The translations under genes were made by a program, and so were the position numbers. The notes beneath the pieces were generated by a model, which was not told where the DNA came from, searched no databases, and saw only the letters and a program-made list of their open reading frames with translations. Below are positions 34,548 to 42,167 of a stretch of DNA of 47,768 nt, in pieces (positions within the stretch are counted from its first letter, which is position 1; every line of letters begins with the position of its first letter). The stretch lies in NCBI RefSeq assembly GCF_900111675.1, contig NZ_FOHO01000021.1, forward strand, positions 1-47,768. Direction: 5' to 3'. The DNA is from Paracoccus homiensis (GTDB lineage Bacteria > Pseudomonadota > Alphaproteobacteria > Rhodobacterales > Rhodobacteraceae).

Positions 34548-35096
34548 TTATCGTTGGAAAAACCGGGTCTCGCGGTCGGTCACGATCAGATCCAGCGGCT
34601 GATCAAAGCTTTCGGCGGGAATCACCGGCAGTTCCTGGCTGGCAAAGGCCAGACCGATGGCCGTCACCGACCCCCGCGCCCGTAGAATCTGCAGGCTGCG
34701 ATCGTAGAATCCCCCGCCATAGCCGATCCGATTCCCCGCCGCATCGAAGGCGGCCAGCGGTACGATCACCACCTGCGGGATCACTTCGGCCGCGTCTGCC
34801 GGGGGGTGCGAGGTGCCGAAAGGCCCCGGCTCCAGGCGATGACCATCCCATGCCCGGAAGATCAGCGGCATCGCCCTGCCCGGCACCACCGGCAATGCGA
34901 CACCACCTTGATGACGGGCCATGGCCGGGCGGGGATCGGCCTCGCCCCGCATCGGCCAATAGCCGGCCAGCAGCTGTTCCTGATGCGGTGCCAGCGCAGC
35001 GATCAGGTTGCGGGTGACGGCCGCCGCGTCGCCGCCCTGTTCCAGCCGCCGCGCCAGCGCCTGCTGACGCAGGGTGGCTTTCTCGATCGCGCTCAC
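34548..35096 (-). CDS. fau: 5-formyltetrahydrofolate cyclo-ligase
   Basis: This 182-residue enzyme converts 5-formyl-THF to 5,10-methenyl-THF with ATP, returning a stored folate to one-carbon metabolism. Motifs are the N-terminal KATLRQQALARRL with its basic folate-binding residues, GYWPMRGEADPRPAM, PLAAFDAAGNRIGYGGGFYDRSLQIL (the GxGxGYYD-type ATP site, here GYGGGFYD), and AIGLAFASQELPVIP. The start at 35096 overlaps the mgtE stop (ATGA), so it is coupled to mgtE. No 6S RNA gene, which sits before the homologue in many proteobacteria, is present between them. Confidence 0.92.
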   Translation of the reverse strand: MSAIEKATLRQQALARRLEQGGDAAAVTRNLIAALAPHQEQLLAGYWPMRGEADPRPAMARHQGGVALPVVPGRAMPLIFRAWDGHRLEPGPFGTSHPPADAAEVIPQVVIVPLAAFDAAGNRIGYGGGFYDRSLQILRARGSVTAIGLAFASQELPVIPAESFDQPLDLIVTDRETRFFQR

Positions 35097-36502
35097 AGCA
35101 GCACCGCCGAGGCAAGGCCCAGAAAGGCGAAAAAGCCGACCACATCGGTCACGGTCGTCACGAATGTCCCCGAGGCCAACGCAGGGTCCGCGCCGACCTT
35201 TTCCAGCCCCAGAGGGATCAGAATGCCCGCCAGCGCCGCGATGCCCAGATTGACGACCATCGCGATCCCGATGACCGCGGCCAGCGACACACCGTCGAAC
35301 CAGATATAGGCGACCACCCCCATCACGAGGGCAAAGGCCAGCCCGTTCAACAGGCCCACGATCGCCTCTCGTCGAACCACGCGCCAGACATTGCTGCCGG
35401 TCAGGCTTTTGGTGGCCAGCGCGCGAACCGCGACGGTCAGGGTCTGCGTGCCCGCATTCCCGCCCATCGACGCAACGATCGGCATCAGCACCGCCAACGC
35501 GACAACCTGCTGGATCGTGGTCTCGAACACGGCGATGACCAGCGACGCGGCAATGGCGGTGGCCAGATTGACCATCAGCCAGGGCAGGCGCTGACGCAGG
35601 GTTTCGACCACGGTGTCGGTGATGGCCGAATCCTCGCCCACACCAGCCAATCGCAGGATGTCTTCTTCGTGTTCCTCGTCCAGAACCGACATCGCGTCGT
35701 CGATTGTGATCACGCCGACCAGACGATCGTCACCATCCACGACGGGCGCCGAGATCAGGTGATACTGATTGAAGGCATAGGCCACATCGCCTTCCTCGGC
35801 ATAGGCGCTGATGGTGCGGAAACTGTCTTCGGACAGGTCACGCAGCGGCGCATCCCGCCGCGACGCCAACAGGCGCCCAAGCGTCACATAGCCGATGGGA
35901 TGGCGGCGCGGATCGACCAGAATGATGTGATAGAACTGTTCGGGCAGCCATTCCTCGTTCCGCAGGAAGTCGATCGTTTCGCCCACGGTCCAGTGTTCGG
36001 GGGCCGTGACCACCTCGGACTGCATCAGGCGGCCTGCCGAATATTCGGGATAGGCCAGCGACTGCTGAACCGCGGCACGGTCGGAATCGTCCAGCGCGGC
36101 CAGAATCTCGGCCCGGTCGCTTTCGTCCAGATCCTCGATCAGGTCGACGACATCATCGCTGTCCATTTCGCGGACGGCTTCGGCCAGAACCTCGCGCGGC
36201 AGCTGTTCCAGCACCTCTTCGCGGATGCCTTCGTCGATTTCCGACAGGATCTCGCCGTCGATCTCGCCGGCATAGAGCCGCAGAAAGACGCGCCGATCCG
36301 CGCTGTCCATGTTTTCGATGATATCGGCAATATCGGCCGCGTGCATCGGGTCCAGCAACGCGTTCAGCGTCGCACCATCCTCGGCCTCGATGGCAAAGTG
36401 GATCCGGGCCAGCAATTCGCGCCGGGGCTGGAAATCATCTTCGTCGCGCTCGGACGCCTGATCGACGACCTGATCCGCGTTTTCGGGGATTTTGTCGTCC
36501 AT
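35093..36502 (-). CDS. mgtE: Magnesium transporter MgtE
   Basis: This 469-residue Mg2+ channel has the cytosolic N domain (about 45-135, helical, rich in Glu/Asp such as HAADIADIIENMDSADRRV), two CBS domains (about 150-275, with GRLMQSEVVTAPEHWTVGETIDFLR and APVVDGDDRLVGVITIDDAMSVL), the connecting helix with EHEEDILRLAGV, and five membrane helices at the C-terminus (RLPWLMVNLATAIAASLVIAVFE; MPIVASMGGNAGTQTLTVAVRAL is the signature pore loop). MgtE closes when intracellular Mg is high through the acidic N and CBS sites. Fully consistent in length with the family. Confidence 0.95.
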   Translation of the reverse strand: MDDKIPENADQVVDQASERDEDDFQPRRELLARIHFAIEAEDGATLNALLDPMHAADIADIIENMDSADRRVFLRLYAGEIDGEILSEIDEGIREEVLEQLPREVLAEAVREMDSDDVVDLIEDLDESDRAEILAALDDSDRAAVQQSLAYPEYSAGRLMQSEVVTAPEHWTVGETIDFLRNEEWLPEQFYHIILVDPRRHPIGYVTLGRLLASRRDAPLRDLSEDSFRTISAYAEEGDVAYAFNQYHLISAPVVDGDDRLVGVITIDDAMSVLDEEHEEDILRLAGVGEDSAITDTVVETLRQRLPWLMVNLATAIAASLVIAVFETTIQQVVALAVLMPIVASMGGNAGTQTLTVAVRALATKSLTGSNVWRVVRREAIVGLLNGLAFALVMGVVAYIWFDGVSLAAVIGIAMVVNLGIAALAGILIPLGLEKVGADPALASGTFVTTVTDVVGFFAFLGLASAVLL

Positions 36503-36549
36503 GGCGGCGCTCCTTGCTGTCGTGCTTGCCCCTCAATATGCGGGGTCGA

Positions 36550-37335
36550 TCAGCCGTTCAACAGATCAAGCGCCTGACGATGCAGATCAGCGGTCGCGGC
36601 GGCAATCACCTGCCCGCCATGCATGGCCGGGCCACCCTGCCAGTCGGTGACCACACCGCCCGCAGCCTCGACCACGGCCAGCGGGCCCGCAATGTCATAG
36701 CTTTGCAAGCCCGCCTCGATCACCAGATCGATCTGACCCAACGCCAGCAGGGCATAGGCATAGCAATCCAGCCCATAGCGCGTCAGGCGCACGCGCTCTG
36801 CGACCCGGCGAAACGCGGCGGCTTCGTCGGGCGTGCCGATTTCGGGAAAGGTGCTCATCAGGCTTGCCTGCGACAGGGCGATACCCTTACGCACGGCCAG
36901 CGGACGTCCACCTTCGGCCATCGACAGGCGCGCGCGGCCCAGACCGCCCTCGAACCGCTCTTTGGTATAGGGTTGGTCTATCAGGCCATAGCGGATGCCC
37001 GTCCCGTCGCTGAGGCCGATCAGGACACCCCAACTGGCCGCGCCGCAGATGAACGCCCGGGTTCCGTCGATGGGATCAAGGATCCATGTCAGGCCGCTGC
37101 GCCCCTCAGTCGCGCCATATTCCTCACCAAGGATAGCATCCTGCGGGCGGCGCCGGGCCAGCACGTCGCGCATGGCGCGTTCGGCGGCGCGATCGGCCTC
37201 GGTCACCGGGTCGAAATCGGCGGGGCGCTTGTTGTCCGTGGCCAGGTGATCGGCGCGGAAATGCGGCAGGATCGCCGCGCGCGCGGCATCGGCCATCTCA
37301 TGCGCCGTGTCGATGATCTGCTGTGCGTCCTGCAT
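36550..37335 (-). CDS. hisN: Inositol monophosphatase-family phosphatase, likely histidinol-phosphatase HisN
   Basis: This 261-residue Mg-dependent phosphatase has all family metal ligands: DPVTEADRAAERAM, ILGEEYGATEG, the diagnostic WILDPIDGTRAFI and, near the end, GLQSYDIAGPLAVVEAAGG. The protein matches the HisN group in the first motif (KRPADFDPVTEADR) and in GTRAFICGAASWGVLIGL. HisN removes phosphate from histidinol phosphate in histidine biosynthesis, but CysQ or SuhB-type activities share the fold. The gene lies 47 bp before mgtE on the same strand. No his genes are adjacent. Confidence 0.82.
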   Translation of the reverse strand: MQDAQQIIDTAHEMADAARAAILPHFRADHLATDNKRPADFDPVTEADRAAERAMRDVLARRRPQDAILGEEYGATEGRSGLTWILDPIDGTRAFICGAASWGVLIGLSDGTGIRYGLIDQPYTKERFEGGLGRARLSMAEGGRPLAVRKGIALSQASLMSTFPEIGTPDEAAAFRRVAERVRLTRYGLDCYAYALLALGQIDLVIEAGLQSYDIAGPLAVVEAAGGVVTDWQGGPAMHGGQVIAAATADLHRQALDLLNG

Positions 37336-37384
37336 CCCGCCCCCGTTTGCATCCGTTCGGCCAAGGTGTAGCTTTTAATGCAAA

Positions 37385-37414
37385 CGGCTGCCAGAGCAGG
37401 CGCCCTGACAGCCG
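37385..37414 (-). terminator. Hairpin after the XRE regulator gene
   Basis: CGGCTGCCAG pairs with CTGACAGCCG with one mismatch, loop 10 nt. It lies 26 bp after the stop of the XRE gene and before hisN on the same strand. No U-run. Confidence 0.4.
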
Positions 37415-37439
37415 TGATACCTTGTCCGTGCCCGGAAAA

Positions 37440-37802
37440 TCAGGCGGCGTCGGACAGAACCCGCGCCAGTTCAAAGATCTGGCGGCGCTGTGCCTCGGGC
37501 ATGGCATAGTAGGCGCGAACCAGTTGCAGCGCCTCTTTGTCGGCAAGAATGTCACCTTCGACAGCTTCGGCCATTGCGCCTTCGTGCAGACCCTCGAAGA
37601 AGAAGCTGACCGGCACATCGACGGCGCGGGCGATATCCCACAGACGCGACGCCGAGACGCGGTTCATCCCGGTTTCGTATTTCTGGATCTGCTGGAATTT
37701 GATCCCGACCTTGTCAGCCAGCTGCTGCTGCGTCATGCCGATCATCCAACGGCGATGGCGAATCCGTTTGCCGACATGTACATCTACACCATGTTTCATC
37801 AC
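37440..37802 (-). CDS. XRE-family helix-turn-helix regulator
   Basis: This 120-residue protein is a conserved alphaproteobacterial regulator with a lambda-repressor-like HTH at residues 10-66 (GKRIRHRRWMIGMTQQQLADKVGIKFQQIQKYETGMNRVSASRLWDIARAVDV in consecutive parts). A helical C-terminus (ADKEALQLVRAYYAMPEAQRRQIFELARVLS) follows. Similar proteins regulate cell cycle, pH or symbiosis genes in rhizobia and Caulobacter, but the target here is unknown. The start at 37802 is the first of two Met (MMKHG). It is divergent from the quinone oxidoreductase gene over 177 bp. Confidence 0.85.
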   Translation of the reverse strand: MMKHGVDVHVGKRIRHRRWMIGMTQQQLADKVGIKFQQIQKYETGMNRVSASRLWDIARAVDVPVSFFFEGLHEGAMAEAVEGDILADKEALQLVRAYYAMPEAQRRQIFELARVLSDAA

Positions 37803-37979
37803 TGCACCTCGTTACAATCCTAAACGGAGTTAACCCATGGCCGCTCAATTATACAGTGTCATCATGGTTAACGGGGGCGTTCCTGACCAAAAAGACAGGT
37901 GCCGGAGGCTGGCTACCTGACCTTTCGGTTAGGTTCTGACAAAGCGATGAAGTTACATTCAAATTTTCAGGAGAACGGG

Positions 37980-38948
37980 ATGACCGAAATGATCCGAATC
38001 GCCAGGGTTGAAAAGCTGGAACAGGATCCCGTTCTACGGCATGAAACCGCGCCACAACGTCAGGATGATCAGGTTCTGGTCCGCGTCAGGGCGGCCGCCC
38101 TGAACTTTGCCGATCTTCTGAAGGCAAAGGGACAGTATCAGGAACCCGCCGATCCGCCCTTCATCCCCGGCCTGGAAGCCGCGGGCGAGGTGGTAGAGGC
38201 CCCTGCCGACAGCGCCCTGACGCCGGGTATGCGTGTCGCGATCTCGCATCCCGGCACGATGGCGGATCTGATCGTGACCTCGGAGACCGCGCTGATCCCG
38301 ATCCCGGACAGCATGAGCTTTGAACAGGCCGCGGGCTTTCAGGTCGCCTACGGCACCAGTCACCTTGCACTGGCCGGGCCGGGCGACCTGCGACCCGGTC
38401 AGACATTGGCCGTTCTGGGGGCTGCGGGCGGCGTTGGCCTGACTGCGGTGGAAATCGGCGCGGCGATGGGTGCGCGGGTCATCGGCATTGCCCGCGGGGC
38501 CGATCGCGCGGAAACCGTCCGCGCCGCGGGTGCAGAAACCGTGATCGACAGCACCAGCTGCACCGATCTGCGTGCGGCGCTGCGCGAATTGGGCGGCGTC
38601 GACGTGATCTATGATCCGGTCGGATCGGAACCCGGCGAACAGGCCTTTGGTGCGCTGCGCCGCGGGGGCCGCTTTCTGGTGATCGGATTTGCCGGCGGCA
38701 AGCCCCCGCGCCTGCCGCTGAACCACGCATTGGTCAAGAATATCGCCATCCACGGCTTCTACTGGGGCGGCTACCGCAGCCTCGATCCCGCTGCCCTGCG
38801 CCGCAGCCTGCAGGGCCTGTTCCAGATGTTCGACGCGGGCCGCCTGAAGCCCGTCGCCGGGGCCAGCCTGCCGCTTGAACGCCTGACCGAGGGTTATCAG
38901 CTGCTGCGCGACCGAAAAGCGGTCGGGAAAGTGATAATCACCTTGTGA
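37980..38948 (+). CDS. NADPH:quinone oxidoreductase family protein (zinc-free MDR)
   Basis: This 322-residue medium-chain reductase has a GroES-like N-domain (VLVRVRAAALNFADLLKAKGQYQ, FIPGLEAAGEVVEAPADSAL) and a Rossmann domain (GQTLAVLGAAGGVGLTAVEIGAAMGARVIGIARG). There is no zinc-binding Cys set, as expected for the QOR branch. GGVDVIYDPVGSEPGEQAF and GFYWGGYRSLDP are typical. Start chosen at ATG 37980 behind CAGGAGAA; a Met three codons later is an alternative, and the frame open further upstream (from 37899) is unlikely to be coding. It is monocistronic, divergent from the XRE regulator, and precedes the Bax inhibitor gene by 105 bp. Confidence 0.9.
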   Translation: MTEMIRIARVEKLEQDPVLRHETAPQRQDDQVLVRVRAAALNFADLLKAKGQYQEPADPPFIPGLEAAGEVVEAPADSALTPGMRVAISHPGTMADLIVTSETALIPIPDSMSFEQAAGFQVAYGTSHLALAGPGDLRPGQTLAVLGAAGGVGLTAVEIGAAMGARVIGIARGADRAETVRAAGAETVIDSTSCTDLRAALRELGGVDVIYDPVGSEPGEQAFGALRRGGRFLVIGFAGGKPPRLPLNHALVKNIAIHGFYWGGYRSLDPAALRRSLQGLFQMFDAGRLKPVAGASLPLERLTEGYQLLRDRKAVGKVIITL

Positions 38949-38975
38949 GTGCGCGCTTTTGTCCGGTGTGAATCG

Positions 38976-39003
38976 TTGAAACGCGCCCCGACCTGACTAA
39001 TAT
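38976..39003 (+). promoter_or_regulatory. Sigma-70-type promoter of the Bax inhibitor-1 family gene
   Basis: TTGAAA (38976-38981) and TAATAT (38998-39003) are 16 bp apart. A shifted -10 (TATTAT, 39001) is also possible. Transcription would begin near 39010 and give a leader of about 44 nt. Confidence 0.55.
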
Positions 39004-39004
39004 T

Positions 39005-39053
39005 ATAGGCGATAAGGGTCAGCGTGGCCGACCCATCCTAAAGGGAGACTTCG
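39005..39053 (+). ncRNA. Candidate ybhL-type leader RNA
   Basis: A short leader precedes a YbhL/YccA-type gene. It has a hairpin GGGTC (39016-39020) / GACCC (39030-39034) with loop AGCGTGGCC, then ATCCTAAAGGGAG, the ribosome-binding site. An alphaproteobacterial ybhL motif is known in front of ybhL genes; the identity here is inferred from gene context, size and a stem-loop next to the RBS. Confidence 0.4.
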
Positions 39054-39800
39054 ATGGCAGATTACAACAACTACCGTACCGCGCAGGGCGTCGGCACCCG
39101 GCAGGCGGTGTACGATGAAGGCCTGCGGGCCTACATGAACAAAGTGTATGGTCTGATGGCGGTCGGCATGGGTGTTACCGCCGTCGCAGCCTTTGGGATC
39201 AGCACTGCGGCGGTCGATGCCGGCGGTCAGCTGACCTCGCTTGGCATGGCGATCTATGCCTCACCGCTGAAATGGGTGATCATGTTCGCCCCGCTGCTGG
39301 TCGTTTTTGCCTTCGGCGCGGCGCTGAACCGCCTGTCGGTCCAGGGCGCGACGATGCTGTTCTACGGCTTCGCGGCCTTGATGGGCCTGTCGATCAGCTC
39401 GATCTTCCTCGTATACACCCCGTTCTCGATCGTGCAGACATTCCTTGTGACGGCCATCGCCTTCGCGGGCCTGTCGCTGTGGGGCTATACGACCAAGAAA
39501 GACATCTCGGGCTGGGGCAGCTTCCTGATCATGGGCGTGATCGGCCTGATCGTGGCTTCGATCGTCAACATCTTCCTGCAGTCCTCGGCGATGCAATTCG
39601 CCATCTCGCTGCTGGGTGTGCTGATTTTCGCTGGCCTGACCGCCTATGACACGCAGAACATCAAGAACACCTACCTGCAGATGCGCAACTCGGATGCCGA
39701 TTTCATCGGCAAGGCCGCGATCATGGGCGCACTGCAGCTGTATCTGGACTTCATCAACCTGTTCATGTTCCTGCTGCAATTCATGGGCAACCGCGAGTAA
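39054..39800 (+). CDS. Bax inhibitor-1 / YccA family membrane protein
   Basis: This 248-residue inner-membrane protein belongs to the BI-1/YbhL/YccA group, with seven hydrophobic segments predicted by eye. It begins ADYNNYRTAQGVGTRQAVYDEGLRAYMNKVYGLMAVGMGVTAV in two parts, the standard alphaproteobacterial form. LLGVLIFAGLTAYDTQNIKNTYLQ carries the conserved di-Asp-like pH-sensing region. YLDFINLFMFLLQFMGNRE is the typical end. Family members act as pH-sensitive Ca2+ leak channels or modulate FtsH. Its terminator lies just after. It is the last chromosomal gene before the tRNA-Ser integration site. Confidence 0.93.
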   Translation: MADYNNYRTAQGVGTRQAVYDEGLRAYMNKVYGLMAVGMGVTAVAAFGISTAAVDAGGQLTSLGMAIYASPLKWVIMFAPLLVVFAFGAALNRLSVQGATMLFYGFAALMGLSISSIFLVYTPFSIVQTFLVTAIAFAGLSLWGYTTKKDISGWGSFLIMGVIGLIVASIVNIFLQSSAMQFAISLLGVLIFAGLTAYDTQNIKNTYLQMRNSDADFIGKAAIMGALQLYLDFINLFMFLLQFMGNRE

Positions 39801-39824
39801 AACTTGCGAACATGACGACTTCGG

Positions 39825-39858
39825 GCCCCTCTGGCGATGCTAGGGGGGCTTTTCTGTT
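39825..39858 (+). terminator. Intrinsic terminator after the Bax inhibitor gene
   Basis: GCCCCTC pairs with GGGGGGC (one G-T) around TGGCGATGCTA and is followed by TTTT. It lies 29 bp after the stop. Confidence 0.75.
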
Positions 39859-40213
39859 GGCCGAAAGATGGTTTCGCAGTTGCAAGGGTCGCGTCACGCC
39901 CCCGCGGCGCGACCCGCGGCGAAGCTTGGCAAAGGCAGGTTTCCTTGGCGACGTCCCTTCTCTGGCATTTGACAGTGTCGGACTGAAATCGCGACAACGA
40001 TCCGGGCGTACCATTAGGCCATCGCGGCGTGACCAGTCGTCCCTCCGGATGGTGTCAGGCTCTCACTCCCAAGCCCAAGCTGTAGCCCCAACCCGGTGAC
40101 GCAACGACGCCCTGAAGGCAGGTTAATCCTCTGCCACAGCGCCAAAGAAACAGACATCTCGAACCGCGCTCTCATTTAGGGTGGCTTTTTTCGCTCGAAC
40201 CGACAGTTTCGCC
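39859..40213. other. Gene-free interval before tRNA-Ser
   Basis: About 355 bp with no coding frame that I can support. Composition is close to chromosomal. No RNA gene or repeat is recognised; the tRNA-Ser promoter follows. Confidence 0.4.
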
Positions 40214-40242
40214 TTGTAACCCGCACATTCCATTGGCTATAC
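40214..40242 (+). promoter_or_regulatory. Promoter of tRNA-Ser
   Basis: TTGTAA (40214-40219) and CTATAC (40237-40242) are 17 bp apart and lie 8 bp ahead of the mature tRNA. The short distance fits a start at about 40249. Confidence 0.45.
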
Positions 40243-40250
40243 GCGTCGAC

Positions 40251-40340
40251 GGAGACGTGGCCGAGTGGTCGAAGGCGCTCCCCTGCTAAGGGAGTAGGCG
40301 GGAAACCGTCTCGAGGGTTCGAATCCCTTCGTCTCCGCCA
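40251..40340 (+). tRNA. tRNA-Ser (GCT)
   Basis: The 90-nt class II tRNA has acceptor GGAGACG / CGTCTCC, discriminator G and an encoded CCA. The anticodon loop CTGCTAA gives GCT, reading AGC/AGT. The long variable arm (GTAGGCGGGAAACCGTCTC) identifies serine. T-arm GAGGG TTCGAAT CCCTT. The 3' 14 bp are duplicated at 47293-47306, making this the attachment site of the adjacent island. Confidence 0.95.
40327..40340 (+). repeat. attL: 3' end of tRNA-Ser, direct repeat with attR
   Basis: CTTCGTCTCCGCCA is identical to 47293-47306. The two 14-bp copies bound about 7 kb that starts with an integrase gene. The neighbouring bases differ, so the repeat is exactly this long. Confidence 0.8.
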
Positions 40341-40457
40341 TACCACTCTGATCTATTGTTTAATTTCAGATAGTTAGGCTGAAGTCGCTGCTGCCTCAGG
40401 CTACACACGAGGTTACACAGCGTGGTTTTAGTCTACGAAATCGGAGCGATCCGGGTC

Positions 40458-41773
40458 ATGTGTCAGCACATCGAGCCGAAGAAAAACAGGTGGTACTACC
40501 GGCGGCGGATTCCAGTGTACTGTCGCGAGTTGCACCGGGACCCTGCCACCGGCAAGAAGCCTGACCAGATTTACTTTTCGCTGAAAACCTCAAGCAAAAC
40601 TGAAGCCACTAAGCTTGCCGTCAGCCACACGCGGCGGCTGGATGCACTGTGGATGGCCCATAGGAACGGCAACATCGACCCCAAGATTTCGCTGGCGCGG
40701 CTTGAGGCTGCAGGGCTTCGTCCGGGCGATGGTAAGGCCTACCCCGATCTCGATCCTGTTACCGATTTCGTGGACGATCTGCTGGGCCGCTATGATCCGC
40801 ACGAAGAACGCCCCCTACCCACCCCACAGCAGCAGATGACCTACGATATCCTGATGACGGGACAGGTCCACGGACGCTCAGCGATGCCCGCGATAAGCAT
40901 ATCGAGTTGGGCAAGCTGTCCAAGGAACCCAAGCAGATCCAACAGTTTGAACGGGCTTGGAACATCCTTATGAGCGTAACCGGGGATATAACGCTGGACA
41001 ATCTGAGGCGCGATCACGCCAACCGTTTCGTCAAGGCCGTCATCAGCCGGGGCAAGGGGCCGGACGGCAATGGCCCTGCCACGGTCGAACGCTATCTGAA
41101 GCAGGTCAGCCCGGTGATCACCACCGCGATCAGGGAGTTTGAGCTGCCGATCACGAATCCTTTTATCGGTGTCACCATCCCGAATAAATCCGAGGGTCAG
41201 AGGAAGCCCCGCGCCTCGTTCAGCACAGCTGAATTGCGGGCGATCCAAGAGGCGTGCCGGGGCAAGAACGATCAGAGGCGCTGGGCAATTGCTATGCTGT
41301 CGGACACGGGTGCAAGGCTTGCCGAGGTGGTCGGGCTGCGAAAATCGGATGTGGTTCTAGACGACCCGGTCCCCCATATCGTCATTACCGGCCATCCCCA
41401 GCGACGGCTGAAAACTCCAGCCTCCAAACGCAAAGTTCCCCTTATCGGTGAGGCCCTCTGGGCAGCACAGCAAGGGATGCAAACTGCTGGCGACCTGCTG
41501 TTCCCTGACTTCGCCCCGCGCCAACCTGACAGCCCGGTCAACGCGGCATCGGCCTCGGCAGCCCTCAACAAGTGGCTAAAGGATAATAAACTGGTCCGAG
41601 AAGGCCAGACCATCCACAGCTTTCGCCACACCATGCGGGACCGTCTGAGACATGTCGAGGCACCTAAAGAAGTTGCCGACGCCATCGGAGGCTGGGCGAG
41701 GCAGAGTGTCGGGGATGGCTATGGCGACGGGTATGAACTGGCGAAGCTGAAGGAGTATATGGACAAGCTGTAG
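40458..41773 (+). pseudogene. Tyrosine-recombinase integrase, frameshifted
   Basis: This is the island integrase, directed from the tRNA-Ser end. The first frame gives MCQHIEPKKNRWYYRRRIP and TYDILMTGQVHG. It then breaks near 40865-40875. The reading resumes in another frame with TLSDARDKHIELGKLSKEP and runs to the end. The shift equals one missing base. The catalytic core is intact in the second frame: TGARLAEVVGLRKSDV (Arg I), HSFRHTMRDRL (His-x-x-Arg), a changed third box (AIGGWARQS) and the nucleophile Tyr near DGYGDGYELAK. Restored length would be about 438 residues. It may be a true pseudogene, a sequencing error or programmed shift; the first two are likelier. Confidence 0.85.
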
Positions 41774-42167
41774 CCTTGATCCTGGGATCACGGACACTGC
41801 GTGGTGTGGAGTGGCCCGGGATCGGCCCATAGCTGCCGTTCGTGGGAGTCTCAATGGATGGCTGGTTTCCAGTCTAGAGTTACCGGTCATGCCAATTGCA
41901 CCGAACCGCGACATCCAGAGAAAGGTGGTCGGCTTTGTCAAGGGCGTGACGTGACAAACACCCCTAGCCCACAGCGCACCGCAGATGCACGCCGCCTTAG
42001 TCGATGTCCTCACCTAGCTAAGGACGACGAAGACTGAGCCGCTCTGGCGAACCCGGAGCGGCTCAGTCTCAGAAGCGAACCACGCGACCAACAAATCAAC
42101 CTCGTGAATTTCGTTGACATCAGGCAGCTATGGAAACTCTCATGCTCCAAACAGCTCAGGAACCACC
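41774..42167. other. Intergenic interval with a 13-bp inverted repeat
   Basis: There is no supported gene in these 394 bp. GACTGAGCCGCTC (42031-42043) and GAGCGGCTCAGTC (42055-42067) form a perfect 13-bp stem with an 11-nt loop. It has no U-run and may be a terminator of the integrase transcript, a leader element, or a protein-binding dyad for the SIR2-like gene 100 bp downstream. GC falls sharply at about 42070. Confidence 0.5.

Noticed and set aside
35090..35100. 6S RNA gene next to the 5-formyl-THF cyclo-ligase
   Set aside because: In many proteobacteria ssrS precedes this gene, but here it overlaps mgtE by 4 bp, which leaves no room.
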